From: Agarophyton chilense
Taxonomy: Eukaryota > Rhodophyta > Florideophyceae > Gracilariales > Gracilariaceae
NCBI GenBank assembly: GCA_030374765.1
Contig: JARGXX010000097.1
Coordinates: forward strand, 496,001-560,000
DNA length: 64,000 nucleotides
Reading direction: 5' to 3'
Shown piece after piece: positions 1 through 12,100 of this stretch. The notes below the pieces were generated by a model. The model was not told the DNA's origin, did not search any database, and was given only the letters and a program-made list of their open reading frames with translations. Position 1 is the first letter of the stretch. The number at the start of each line of letters is the position of its first letter. The translations under genes were made by a program, and so were the position numbers.

Positions 1-877
1 ATGCAAGCTCTGTGGCGGCACAACCCGATGACACGAGCATTGAGTTCATTTCGCTTGTCTTCCGGGCACGAACCAGTTTTCCGTTTGTAATCCGGGTATT
101 ATTAACGGAGGCACTATCTCCTTGGACGGCGTAACCAGCAGGCCTGTAGCAGTCTTCAATCAGTGAAGGCCAGCACAGTTCTGAAACGTATGCGAGCTTG
201 CTGCCGTTCCAGCTTCCAGGGTAATTGAGACAAGCGTGAATTATCTCTCCCTTATAGTTCCAGATAAGCAAGTTTGTAGCCTCCACGTTTTGCTTCATAC
301 CGTTATAGAAAGCATTCTGAATTTTGGATTCGTTGAAGTCCGCGCAGAGCATACGTGAACCATCACTCACCCAAAAAACACCTCGAAGCGCATACCCATG
401 ACGTCTGTGTTTCTGGAGAAGAGCGCAAGACTCTTTCATTTCGTCTTCGCTTAGCCACTTGATGCGAAACTCAGCGCGGTTTCTATCGCGCACAACAACC
501 CACAGCATGTCCAGCGCAAAGTCAAGCCATTTTGAAACGGATATAGGCGTGACCCCGAATATCGGACGCAATGAATATTCCACATCTCCTGTTTTAATGT
601 ACCACAATGCGAGGCCAAGCAAATATTCATCGTGTAGAAATGGTTTTCGGCTCCTTTCGGTGTTAAATGTTTGAAAACGGGACCCTTTCCATACTTGGTG
701 TCTGGTTGTTTTGAACCACGGAAGCAAGTTTTCGAAAAAGGAAGATCTTGGGAAACTAGTCGCTACCACAAAATCTTCGTTTGTGTCGCAAATCAGGCAC
801 TTTCGCCACGGCGTTGTATGGTTTTGGGGTCTCAGTATTCCAGAATAATGGAACTTACTGTTGGTCGTGCGTCTTCT
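1..877 (-). CDS. PIF/Harbinger-like transposase, C-terminal part, runs off the left edge
   Basis: A reading frame on the minus strand stays open from 877 to the window edge (about 292 codons). Its order of motifs fits PIF/Harbinger transposases (DDE superfamily endonuclease, DDE_Tnp_4 type): a Cys pair (CLICD) near the start, FLHDEYLLGLALWYIK, then VSDGSRMLCADF with a candidate first catalytic Asp (codon 362-364), EATNLLIWNYKGEIIHACLNYPGSW, and GDSA (Asp codon 119-121) followed by VNNTRITNGKLVRARKT. Such enzymes cut and paste DNA transposons at short target sites in the nucleus. The block after YPGSW normally reads HDS or NDS; here it is NGS (Gly codon 203-205), so a catalytic Asp is probably lost. 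No ATG lies in the frame before 509, so the true start is upstream, in another exon or lost. No terminal inverted repeat and no Myb-like partner gene is visible. Family call is from remembered motifs, not a search. Confidence 0.72.
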
Positions 878-880
878 TCA

Positions 881-3800
881 GGGTAATGCTTGTCGTTTTT
901 TTCTTTGGACAATTAATAGAATGAAAGTAAGCAACGCCACACAAACGCTTTCTTGGATAAGAAACATTGTAATGGTAGCACTTGGGTCGTCCAATTTTTT
1001 CCAGATTGACGGGATGAGACAACTGTTTGTTAGATATGGATTGTGGACTGCATTCTATTGGAGAGTAAAAGAATCTGTTGAGTTACTTGAAACTTACCAC
1101 AACAAGCGTCTGGAACTCTGGTTCGGGTGCCCCTTACCCAGTCCTGATTCCGAAATCTGGAAGGCAGCCAGGCCGACGTGTTCGGTTCTTATTCGGTATC
1201 GGTCTGGAACTCTGGGATTCTGGGATTTCTGGGATGCACCCAATGCATTCATGGCTTTTTAGGGTAGTAAAACCCGACTTATTGATTGGAAGTACATGTG
1301 CCATTGCCAGTATTGCATTCCTCTCGGAAGGGTCACAGATGCGTGGGGGCTGTGGCCGGCCACGCGATTTGTGCCACCACATCTTCAATCTTCCCTCAAG
1401 ACGTTTTATGAGAGACGCCGCTTCATATCATCCTATTGACCATACCTCTTACTTATAGGTTTCAACCTCGATTTCTTGATAAACTATGCTATCGGTTCTT
1501 CCCGCCTAGTAAAATCCTACGATGATTTTACCATGTGGGCACTTCCTCGAAGCTCCCCCTGCCGGGTGATTGAATGTTGGGCTTTCTAGCCTTCTGCGCA
1601 CCGTACTACGGAATGTACTGGGTACAATATCGTGAGAAGGGAGGGACGTCTATCGCCGACGATTACCGCATGAAAAAGAAGCACAAAGACCTATTCGGGT
1701 GGCACTACCAGGATTCTGTTTTCATGCAAGACTCCGTAAGGATGAATCATTAGTTTCCCCTCAAATGGTCCTCGCTGCAGGGAATCATGGGCCAAGCGAG
1801 TCCTTTGAGTAATCCCATGCAATCTTTTGCGGGGTACTAAACCAACATTTTACTGGATTCGGACGACTCGTTCACCAACCAATTACGGAAAGAGATCTTC
1901 GCTGAGTGGGTGTTGTTCGCCGTGGTGATGTGGATTTATGCTGCTTATTGTGGGATGGCTTTCCATACGAAATGCCGTGATTGGCGGTTGTACCAAGAAT
2001 CAGGGTGGTCATCCCCCGCGAGTCGCTTGTTTCTAGTACTGTCCGAGGTCGTTTGCTTCGGCAGAGGGTTTATAATACAAAACAATCTCCGCAGGTGAAA
2101 CTTTTACTTTTGCGATGCAAAACACCTCCTTGATGATAACAATTGCATCGATTGGTTCCAAGTACTGAGTCAATAGAGGTACGATTACAAGGTGTATACC
2201 TACTAAGACATCACTCTTGATCCCGCTGGTGCGACTCTAGGAACCCCTACGTTGGCATGCACCCGTTGCGCCCGGATGAGAAGAAGATGCCGCGTTGTTA
2301 TGCGTGTGAACTTGGCGACCATTGGCTCCAAGGGTTGGGCTTCGTCCGAAGTTGCCTCCAGGATTCAAACGCTCCGCTACGGCTTTCGCGCGATCCCGCT
2401 TGTTGAGGTTCAATGACGGCTTCTTTTGCTAAGGTCACCTGTGGCTCTGACGTTGAAAAAAGTCCTCGAGATCTCTCTGTGTGCCAGGGATTCCCTTGCC
2501 CAAGTCGCGGCGCTTCCCGTCTTGGAGGGTGAGTACGAGGTCATTAAGTCTGTGCCGTTGGTTCCCTCAGTTATCTCTTTGAAGGGCTACTCCGTTGCCG
2601 ATAATCTTCCTTACGCTGCAGTAAGTGACGCCCCTGGAGGACGGTACATTCCTGAGGGGGCTATCCAACTTCAAGCATTCTGGCACAAGGGCCAGCAGAT
2701 ATGGGTTGATATCATCTTGACCCTGGCGGGTGTTCTTTGGAAGGCGCGATCTTAGGTGAGCGACATCGCGTTCTTACACGTGATGAACGAACAAGTGGCC
2801 TCATTCAGTGGGGCCTCGAACTTCGTTTTGGCGCAGGCGAGCTCCCGTCTGGCGGATGAGGTTTCGTCTGATTTGTAGGCCCACATTGAGTTGAGGGACT
2901 TACCGTTTGGGGTGCATTCTGTTGGGGGTGAGGTGCGGCCCGTGCTCAACACGAGGATGAACACTACGACTGCTATCATCATTTCATGGACGAGGTTAAG
3001 GGATTTCGCGTCTGTCGTGTTCGTCCATCGGGACCATCTATGCAGGGTGGGCAGTTGCCATATTTGGTGATCGTTTGCACTGGAGCAGAATATCATGCGG
3101 TGCCCTAATCATGGGAGGAGGTTGGGGTAATCGCCCAAGAGTCCGATGAATATTTCCCGAAGAACGCGATGAGACTTCCTACGGGGTGAATGGTGGTGGG
3201 ATTGCGGACACAGAAGGCGGGGCTGAGTTCACCTTTTCTTTCAATGGGGTGGTGGATACTGTCGTAGACCTGGTGAGTGGGGAACTCTGATGAGTATGGG
3301 CCGGCTCTTACGGTCCATCTTCTGCGTTTCAATCGCGGTGCCCGATAGCGTGTGGCTTGTAGTGACTTTCTTGAGGTATTTTTCCGTAAGCTTTTGCGTA
3401 GGGGCTCTCGTTTGCATCATTTATCTTAGGGTGTTCTTGGGAAATTCCGTACGCTCTGTCGGTTCTGTGCCTCCGACGGGCTGGGCACATTATGGGAGCG
3501 TGTCACGCGCAATTAATGCGACGTGAGTGTGGCCACCAGCCATTTTACGCTGGTGAGTGCCCCGTGGGGTCCATGCCGGGTAGCGGGCATTTGCGTTTGC
3601 TAGGGCTCCCCTGCTTTTTTAATGTCTTCCTTCCCCCCTCGTCGTCTTCAGGTCTATTTCGTCCTGAAAGGGAGTTCATAGAGGCTTGCGACGGTTAGTA
3701 TTCTTATGTTGGCAGTGAATTTAGTGGGGTAGGTGTTAAGGAAGGCATGACGGTCGTCATCTCCATGTCTTTTCCGTATTTGCGTTCCGTAAGAAAGGGG

Positions 3801-3989
3801 TAAAAAGTTTGTTGGATATCTACTACTGGTTTTCAAGAGAGTATTGTAAAGGTGGGAAGCCATAATAGCCAACCTGCACGACGGATGTGGCGTCCGTGGC
3901 GACTACATCGTCCATTACCTTGTCGTCGACCCATTTGCGGGATTTAGTCTTACATTAGTTTTGGGAGCATGGCCACATCTGGGTTAGTA
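881..3989. other. No recognisable gene; decayed sequence
   Basis: Short open frames exist (for example 2426-2755 and 3290-3526, plus strand) but none shows a domain I recognise and all are cut by stops within about 110 codons. Parts of 1570-2100 on the plus strand read like old protein-coding sequence broken by stops, rich in Trp and Tyr, but I cannot name the family. I see no LTR pair, RNA gene or tandem array here. Confidence 0.5.
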
Positions 3990-5240
3990 TAGGTGGTGGT
4001 AGTTCCTGGTGGGGTGATGGTAGCGGTTGGGTCTGCTGACACGGCTCATTCGCAAAAGAGCAAAGGGAAACTTGCGATGGGGACCGGCGTGGGATGTGTG
4101 TTTCCAGAGTGGTGGTCGGAGACCGTTCCCTGTAGGGTCGTTAAAGTATTTTTCTTTCGTGGGGCCTTCGTCACTCGATCAGGAGATACTTTGTTTTGGA
4201 TGGTACCATGCAGGACGTTCATCGTCGTGTCAGTAGCTTTGACGGACCTTTGAAAGGTCCAACTGTCCTGGAAGAAGTTTGGGAGAAATGGTTTCGTCGT
4301 CGGCGGTCTCAGTGGTTCTGATAGAGGGTTTGTCAAGAAACACAAAGTTTCCGGAGGGCGAATGAAGGTGCAGCCTTCACTCGATAGTCGAAGTCAGCGC
4401 TGTGGCGACGTTACGTTACGTCCGATTTCGCTTTTGCATTCGAGTGGAGGGATCGCATTCGGTTGGGTCTCAAGCCTCTTTCGGCAGCGTTATCTATGTC
4501 TTCAGTTACAAATTGCGATATTATCGTAGGAGAGGCATTAAAAACGATCTCAGGTTGTTGTTTTGTCAATAAGAAGTCGAATGGGTCGTCTCTGTAGGTC
4601 GGTGGTAGGCGTAAACCAGTGGTTGGACCAGATCATTCCAGTTGGGCTGGTTTCCCGATACGTATTGTCGGAGCCGTGTGACTAGGGTGCGATTGAATCC
4701 TTTCCCTCGCCGACTAGTTTGATAGTGAAAGACGGAGGTGAGAATATGACGTATCCCCATGTCCCCGCACGCGACTTAAAAGAATTTCGTTACAAATTGA
4801 GGCCCGTAGTTGATTAGGAGGTAGTGTGGGGACCAGTATGGGAATATCTAATTTTCCAGGAAATCCAGCGCTACCTTTGTGGCCTCTGTTTCCTGGAGGG
4901 GTGTGAAGCGAACCAGTTTTGTACATCAGTCCGTAATTGCTCAGTACAAACCTATTCCCATGTGCGCACTTGCTCAGTAGTCCTATTATGTCCATCGCCA
5001 TGAAATCATGTGGACCTGCCGCCTGGGAGACTTTCAAAAACTCCAGATTCTTGTGAAGTGTAATCCCTGGTTGACACGAAAGAACAACTCCTTAACGACA
5101 TAATAGACATCGTTGGCCACGAATGGCCAATAGAGATCCCGTCTTAAGGTCGGATACATTCTTCTCCATGAAATGTGCCCTGGTAACCGAAAATAATAAG
5201 AATAAGGAGAAGTGCACGACAGGAACCCATGCCGGTCATA
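3990..5240 (-). mobile_element. Old Ty3/Gypsy integrase fossil
   Basis: On the minus strand, from high to low coordinates, weak but ordered matches to a Gypsy integrase can be read: a zinc-binding segment with RRDLYWPF near 5110, a catalytic-core start around 5030-4900 (MAMDIIG, matching FVAIDILG of the element at the right end of this window), the segment GFNRTLVTRLRQY near 4690 (matching VERFNRTLLASLRSY), and a C-terminal piece with VSPDRVTKAP near 4140. It is heavily broken (many interruptions) and has no LTRs I can see. It appears related to the Gypsy-2 family (copies A and D) but much older. Boundaries are approximate. Confidence 0.6.
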
Positions 5241-5749
5241 TTTGAAGAGTAAAGGGGCTGTACCGAGTGTGTACGCGATGCTCTTGCACTAAGAGTCGTC
5301 TGCTTGCTCCTTCAGAATCTTCCCAACGGGTATCAGCATCGCGTTCAGTTGCTCGGCTTCTACCTCGAGTGATTGTTCCTAGGCGGGTTTCTCGTGCTTG
5401 GCTACAGGTACGTTATCCCAGTCTACGAACACGTTTTAGTGGACATCGTAGGGATTGCAAACTGTGGCGATGAGACAGTTGTAATTCCCAGAGAGTTCCA
5501 AGGGGAAGCAAGAGATATCGTCCTTCAACGCTCGTTGTCGAGACTATTGGTGGGCGTTTGAGAAAGCGCGCTTGCGGATTGGTGTTTGACCACGACATAG
5601 TGCACTACGTCGTACACAAAACCGAGATACTCAGACTCCAACCGGCAAGTCTACCCGTACAGTCGGCCAGGTTGAGGGTCCACATTAGGAAGTGAAAGTA
5701 CGTCATGATAGAGAACCTCTCCCATTCCAAATATGGTCTTAATAGGAGC

Positions 5750-8000
5750 ATTTCCTACACAGCGGTGAGGCACTTTCTTCCGTCATAAAGTATTTCTGTT
5801 CCGACAGTGGACGAGAGCGGCTCCAATATCCAATTGGTCTGTACTACTTACCTTCTGCATGCTCCTGGAGTAGTGTATATCCGATTTGGACATTTTAGAA
5901 GTCTGTGTCGAGGATGTAACCAGATGCAGACGTAGACAAAAGATATGCTGGGAGCCTTCAATGAGTTGAAAAAAAGCAAACTGAACCACACCAGTTTTAT
6001 CATTTCCCGAATTCGAAAAACCTTTCGTTTTAGAAAGATGTGCTTCAAGTGTTTGTTTGGGCGCCGTATTGTCCCAGAAAAAGAAAGATAGTAAGGTCCA
6101 CCTATTGCAATTTGATAGTCGTATGATAATGGCCGCGAAAAGAATTATTCTGCCTCTGAACGAGAAGTTTTCGCAGTACTATTTCTGTTGAAGAAGATCA
6201 CGGTGTATTTGCTGTCATCCATTCCTTCCAGAATTGTTACTGAGCATATGGCTCTTCGATATTCTTTCCACAACCATGACATACATGATATTTTTTGCTC
6301 GATGACTTGACTTTCTCGCCGAGTATGACTTTGAGATAGTCTGTTGCCCTGGAAAAGACAATGGTGAAGCAGTCTTTTTTTCAAGAATTGAACGTGGTAA
6401 ATAAGTCAAGTTACAAAAAAACGAAGGAATTATGGGGTGTCTTACTGCAGAAGCTGACCAGTTTTCTGATATTGAACTGTTTTATGCGAACAATTCTCGT
6501 TACCTTTATATGTTGCCCATGAATGAACATGACGCCCCTGTCTCTCAAACAGTGAAACGAAACGCAAAACATTTCTTGATTTGGGAAGGAAAACTTTTTC
6601 GAAGAGCTGCGAATGCTCTAGAAGTCGTACCAGATTTTGTTCAGAGAAAGGGTTTTTTGAGGTCTTTCCACGATGAAAATGGACACTGATGTTGTCGGAC
6701 TAAAGCTGATTGACTAGCAGAAACCGTAGAGCGCGGAAGTTGAGACTACTGGATGGATTGAAGGGAAAATGTAGGGGGAGAATGATTAGAGTAAGATGGT
6801 GTTAAATGGTTAAGGAGCGCATCTTCCTAGGCTTCTGCACCGCCTTCTTTATTGAAGCAGTCCAGAAAAACGCACAGGAAAAGATACTATTTTGCTTTTT
6901 CAGGGCGTCGTCATTCGACGCGACCTGTCAGTATAAATACTGTAGCTCCTACGCGCTCTCGGCGTCCCTTTGAGCCTACGCCTCCCCAATTTGCCTCTGT
7001 CGTATCGGAAAAATAAAAAACGACAGAGGGTGTCAGCAATTGAATAATTACAAACCACATGACCCCTTGCATTCGCAACCAGCCTGCCAATTTCCCGAAG
7101 GGTCATCAGACGAGGTATTGTAGACTGGTTGAGTGCCATGCCCTTTTCCCTACCGTCTCTTCGGAGAGGATGTTGACCAACCACTGAGATGTGAAAGTAA
7201 CAAGAAAGTTCATCAATGAAACGTTGTGGTGGCAAGAGATGTATCTAGAGGTCGTCGAATAAGTAAAACTTTGTGATGCTTGTCATAGAATGGTCTCCAT
7301 TCCATGATACTACAGCAATCTTCATGCACCGGTTTTCTTTCTCTTTGATAAATTTTCAATTGTCTTTGCGGGACAATTTAAGAAGAGTAGAGCTGTTAAT
7401 CGATTCTTCTTGGTTGGCAGGTTGCAGCATCCACAAAAGGCTCAACGTCAAAAACTGTTTTCGATTTTTTGAAGAAAAGACTCCCCTCTCTTTTGGGCCT
7501 TCCTCGTATCATATTGTTGGAAAATGCAACCTGTTTCACATCGCAGTCACTCAAATCGTTCATGGGAACGAAGAGAATCATATGGGGAACGTCCTAGCTT
7601 ACGCACCAATGTCCAATGATATCGCAAAAAGAATGGTGGGTTTGCTTAAAAGTGCCCTTTGTAAGATGTTTTTGGCCCATGGTTTCACTTTAAATGAAGA
7701 GTTACATTTAGATTTTTATGGTTACCGACGCTGACACGTTGCATGTAGAATCTAGCTCTTTGAGTTTCTATGCGGAGTGAAAACTCGTAGGTCATTCCAA
7801 GATTATGGCATAATGGGGCACCTTTAAAATCATCGAAGACGTTAAAGGCTAAAGAAGCATTGGAAGTATGCAACTTTCAGGCAAAGCGTAAGAAGCTGCG
7901 AGTCATTAAGTAAATCTCGGAGAACATAAGAATACTTCACGTTGGAAACGGCATTCTCGTCGCTAAGAGCAAATACCTTATAATGCAGTCAAGTGGTTGG
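5750..8000 (+). mobile_element. Old Ty3/Gypsy fossil: RT end, RNase H, integrase
   Basis: Plus-strand conceptual translation gives the end of reverse transcriptase and the tether (GAFNELKK near 5960), RNase H (REVFAVLFLLKK then EHMALRYSF, 6150-6280), the integrase zinc-binding segment (6570-6690, ending HDENGH, resuming near 7217 with ETLWWQEMY and CDACH) and the integrase core (FEEKTPLSFGPS near 7490, then YAPMSN..RMVGLLK, 7595-7660). The APMSN..ERMVGT-type ending marks a Gypsy lineage different from the Gypsy-1 and Gypsy-2 families elsewhere in the window. It has many interruptions and is interrupted by a later ~510-bp insertion. LTRs not identified; the left boundary could be nearer 5250. 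Confidence 0.65.
6692..7205 (+). repeat. Probable solo LTR inside the Gypsy fossil
   Basis: The integrase zinc-binding motif is split: HDENGH ends at 6688 and the next conserved part, ETLWWQEMY, begins near 7217, whereas a Gypsy integrase normally has only about 17 residues between them. The intervening ~510 bp begins TGTTGTCGG, has a TATA-like stretch (AGTATAAATACTG) near 6930 and ends near GTAACA, consistent with a solo LTR. I found no convincing target-site duplication and no second copy in the window, so the class and exact ends are uncertain. Confidence 0.35.
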
Positions 8001-9033
8001 CATTATTATGGAAGTTTCTCGGGCTTTGTCGTGAGGTTCGAGCAAATCATCCTACGGGATACTTTGGTCTTACAACCTAACCACTACGCTCGACAAAGGG
8101 TTCCGTGAACGTCCTGCAAAGTCCTTATTTCCACAATCAAGAGATGCTTAGGATTTGAGGTTGCCCCTCTGCAGCAATATTTAGCTGTGCGGCTTTGTCA
8201 TTCACAAAATTTGTAGATTATTCCATAAATGTCAAAACAGACGTGTTCAAAGTGCCAGCAGGGTCTGCACTTTCTGTTCCATCGCTGGCGTCTAAATAAA
8301 TAATAGCCCATTAGAGAGAATTATCCTGTTTGTCATATTTTTATTTATTAGTATGCTGCTCTTAAAGCTTCTGGCAGCGATTACATTAACCAAAAAGCAC
8401 ACAGTAGTAAACATCGAGTAGTTATGCGTTTCATCTGCAATTCGGAGGTCGTGTATCTCTATTAAAGAGTCTCTGATGTCTCCGAGATCTCTTACGGACG
8501 ACTTTAACCAATAATTGGAGCTCAGAGGTGATCCAGTGGCAGGCAGAGCTTCCCGAGGGGGATGAATTTACAGCCTTTATTTTTATATTTTTTCATTATA
8601 TCACGTTCACAGGCGTGATCGTTCACGCCAGATTAGAAACGGCCGAAGTCTAAGGTTAAATGACTATAGTGTTACAGTTATAGAATAGAGATATCGTGTT
8701 TTTCACGCAGAACCTGTTAACGCTAATGTGCGCGGTTTCTTGGAGTGAGCAAGAGTGCTGGTCGGATGAGGCTTGTTCACGTCGTCATTTATAGGGAACA
8801 AAATGTTTTCCGAACAGGATATCGTAGGGGAGATAAATCATGTAGATATTCCGTATCATCTACGTAACCTTACCTGCCTATAACTCCAAGTTCCAAGTAA
8901 TGGCATTGTGATAGAGAGAGTTGGTGCTTTTCCAACAACATTCACTTGCTAACAGTCCAATTATCTAAATCTCTCTGACAGAACCACCATTGAATCAGTC
9001 GCCTTTTATAACGACTTCTTCTTCATTTTCGAG
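8001..9033. other. No recognisable gene; AT-rich decayed sequence
   Basis: No frame longer than 60 codons with recognisable content. This stretch lies between the Gypsy fossil and the truncated 3' LTR of Copia-1. It may hold remnants of the Gypsy fossil's 3' end, but nothing can be named. Confidence 0.4.
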
Positions 9034-9183
9034 ATACGAAGCATAGAGATACAAAATACAGCACCCGAGAGACATAAACGGGTGCCATGTAAAATAGTAA
9101 GACAAGCAGAAGGTTGCATCATTCAGCAGCCCGACAACAAGAATTACAAAGCTATTCAAATATGACCGGTCTTCATATTAATA
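9034..9183 (-). repeat. 3' LTR of Copia-1, partial
   Basis: 150 bp matching 13779-13928 with 4 differences. It begins on the minus strand right after a purine tract (AAAGGGGAGAAA) that would prime plus-strand DNA. The distal ~145 bp seen in the 5' LTR is absent. Confidence 0.85.
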
Positions 9184-9194
9184 TTTCTCCCCTT

Positions 9195-12100
9195 TCAGCC
9201 GAAGTTCTTCTCTGAACTTTTTGTTTCCGAGACACTATCTAGGTCGATGAATAGTCGACCTGTGAAGAGTGTCAGTTGCAAAGCGTCCGTAAGACTACTG
9301 TCTTTCTTTGTCAGAGGGTCGGACAGATTAGTGCTTCCAGGTATCCAGGATATCTTTTCTACAGCACCAGTCTGAAACTCATACCTGATACATCCAACGT
9401 CACCCCTGATAGACTTATCGATAGAGTTTTTCTGAGTTGACAACGAAGTGAATAAAACCTTTGAATCTACGCAGAGTCTCATACGGATATCCATGTCCAA
9501 CAACTGGGAGTAAGCACTGGCAATTACCTTTCCTTCGTCAATACCCTCACCAGCAGCCAATATCTCTGCCGCAGGCACAGTCTTCACTGGCCTCTTAGAC
9601 TTGTGAGAAATCCAAGAAATAGGATGATAAATTGCGTTACTCTTCATCTCTCCTACCAGAAGGCCAGTAAGCACTCCTAACTGACCAACATCATCTATCC
9701 TTGACGCATCAGAAAATACAAGAACAGAAAGTTCTCGCTCCAATTTGTCCGTTGGTCTTGGATATGAAATTGTGGTGCCAAGCTTCTTGAGCTTTCTGAG
9801 GATGTTAACCTGCTCAACCAAATGACACACTTTAGTTTCCGGTGCCTTTTGCTGGAGATAGCTAGAGTAGAATGAACGATACGGAGAGGCAGCTGTTCCT
9901 ATCCATCTAAGCGAGCTGTTGATAGACGAATATGCTGACTTCTCTATCTTATTCACCGGCTCTTCATACTCCTTTCGGCGGTGTCTAGAAAGGGGATATT
10001 CGCTAACACCATCAAGCTTATCATTTGCATCAGCTTCTATGGTAAAGTCACTGTTCTGGGTTGTATTAATACCAAAGAAGCGAATTTTTCCAGGTCCATG
10101 GTTATCATCACCAAACTTAAACTTTTTGTTGAACTTGTCTAGAAAAACCATAGCCCGGTCACCTACACCTGCTGCCTTCAAGTCGTCGACAATATTCGCG
10201 ACGATTAGCACAAGCTTTACATTCTCCTTTTGGAAAAATAGCTGGGGAACATGCGTAGATTGCGTGAGTCCAATATCACACATTGCTTGATCAGACTGAT
10301 TTTGCCACTTGGCGTTAGCATTAACCAAGCCATACGCCTCAGTTAAGAGAAGCCAAAGGTGAGACGCCTTCATCTCACTCTCTCTCGGTGGTCTGACGTA
10401 CACGTCACGCTGAGCTGTTCCAGTCTGTAGAAATGCTGCCTTGACGTCAGCCTTGTACAGGGTCCACCCAAAGAGAGAAGATATGGACTCGAGGATCCGT
10501 AGTCCTGTAGGAGGGCATGTGCTGCAGTCTTTGTTTAGAGAGTCCTTTAAATCGTCTTCATTACCGTGAGGTGCTAGGCGAGCTTTAAGCTTCAATGAAC
10601 CATTATCATTCTTTTTCAACTTGTACAGTGTATGACTGTTTATAATATTAGACGCAGATGGAACTTTACTCTTAGGCAGAGGTCGCACAGTCTTCAGGAA
10701 TGTCTCCTCCTTCGTTCTGTAAGTATTGACAAGAGGAAACTGATCAAATCCTTGTGCCTGGTGAATGAGAAATGGTTTGTTACCAAAGTGGTCTAGCATC
10801 GATGATAGCACAGAGCTTTCAATACTAGTATCCTCAAAACCACTTGAAACTTTACCAGCATTTGCAGGAAGTGCACTTGCAAATTTCCAATGTTCCTTTG
10901 TCATATCTAGACATTCTGTGTCACCATCATCATAGTGGATCTCTCGGTGTCCGTCGTCTGCTGTAGAGTGCACGATACCATCGTAGAACTGACCTTCCAG
11001 TGGCCAAAAAACAGAGATTCTGTCACCAAGTGCAGGTTCTGACTTCGAGGTCTCGGTTGAAAAATCATCGTCAACAGGTTCTTCAATCTCATAAGAGGAT
11101 TCTACAGCGCCATTTACATCATGATCCGTGACACCATAATATTTTTCGTGAAGGAGCTCATCTAATTCGTCAATACCATCTTGCACATATTGCGCAAGGC
11201 TCTTATTTGGTATGGCAGGGCGAATGTCTTCGACAGCAACAGACAATTGGCGTCCTGCCTTTCCAGGAATAGTGACAGAGCGGGCATCGTAATTGATAGA
11301 TAGGATTGGTTTAGCAACTGACCATTTGCCCCTCTTTTCGTGCTCTTTCTTCTGGAAGACTTCAACAAGGTCACCAACAGAAATAGGTAACTCTTGAACT
11401 GCTTTGGATCGCAGAATAAGAGATAACTTACGGCGAGCTTGCATCCTTTCACGGGCTTCTAAAACATCATCAGGTACAGTACAATCCTGGGGTCTAGAAG
11501 CAACGGGGTTGGTAAAACCTTTTGCTAATTCGAAAGCAGACATAGTGTCATTACCATACAAATCATTTGATATAGAAACCGCCTTGTGTGCAGCGAGCTT
11601 AGAGTCACATTCTGAGCCAGCAGCTTCCTTCAGTCGCAGATATATACTGCGAATTATGTTGTGTTTAGACTCGATTGGGTTCTTTGAGTGTCGTCCAGGG
11701 GTAACTGAACGAATCTGAATACCCATCTTGTCAGCGTAAGCTTTGAACTCGCCCATTTTGAAAGCCTTATCCGCTTGAATTGAATCAGGATACCAGAACT
11801 GACTGACCCAACTGGCCTCAAATCCAAGTACTGCATCATAAAGCTTGGTAGAAGAAACAATGTATGCCGTTGAATATCTCGAAATGAGATCCATGCAGTG
11901 CATGAGGAGAATTTCATCCAGATTGAAGTGATCCACGCACAAGACTTCGTTGAAACTCTTTGATAAAGAGCTGATCGAGACCTTCCTATTAGGCTGCGGT
12001 ACAGCAGTGCAACGACAAGCTGTGCACTCTTCCATGGTTCTTGCAACATAGAAGGCTATTGTTTCATTCCAAAGGTTGTTCCTTTCCAAAAGAAGCTTAG

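Noticed and set aside
861-1458. Two overlapping plus-strand frames of 126-133 codons
   Set aside because: No domain, no conservation within the window, internal repeated GGAACTCTGG-type words; composition does not favour coding.
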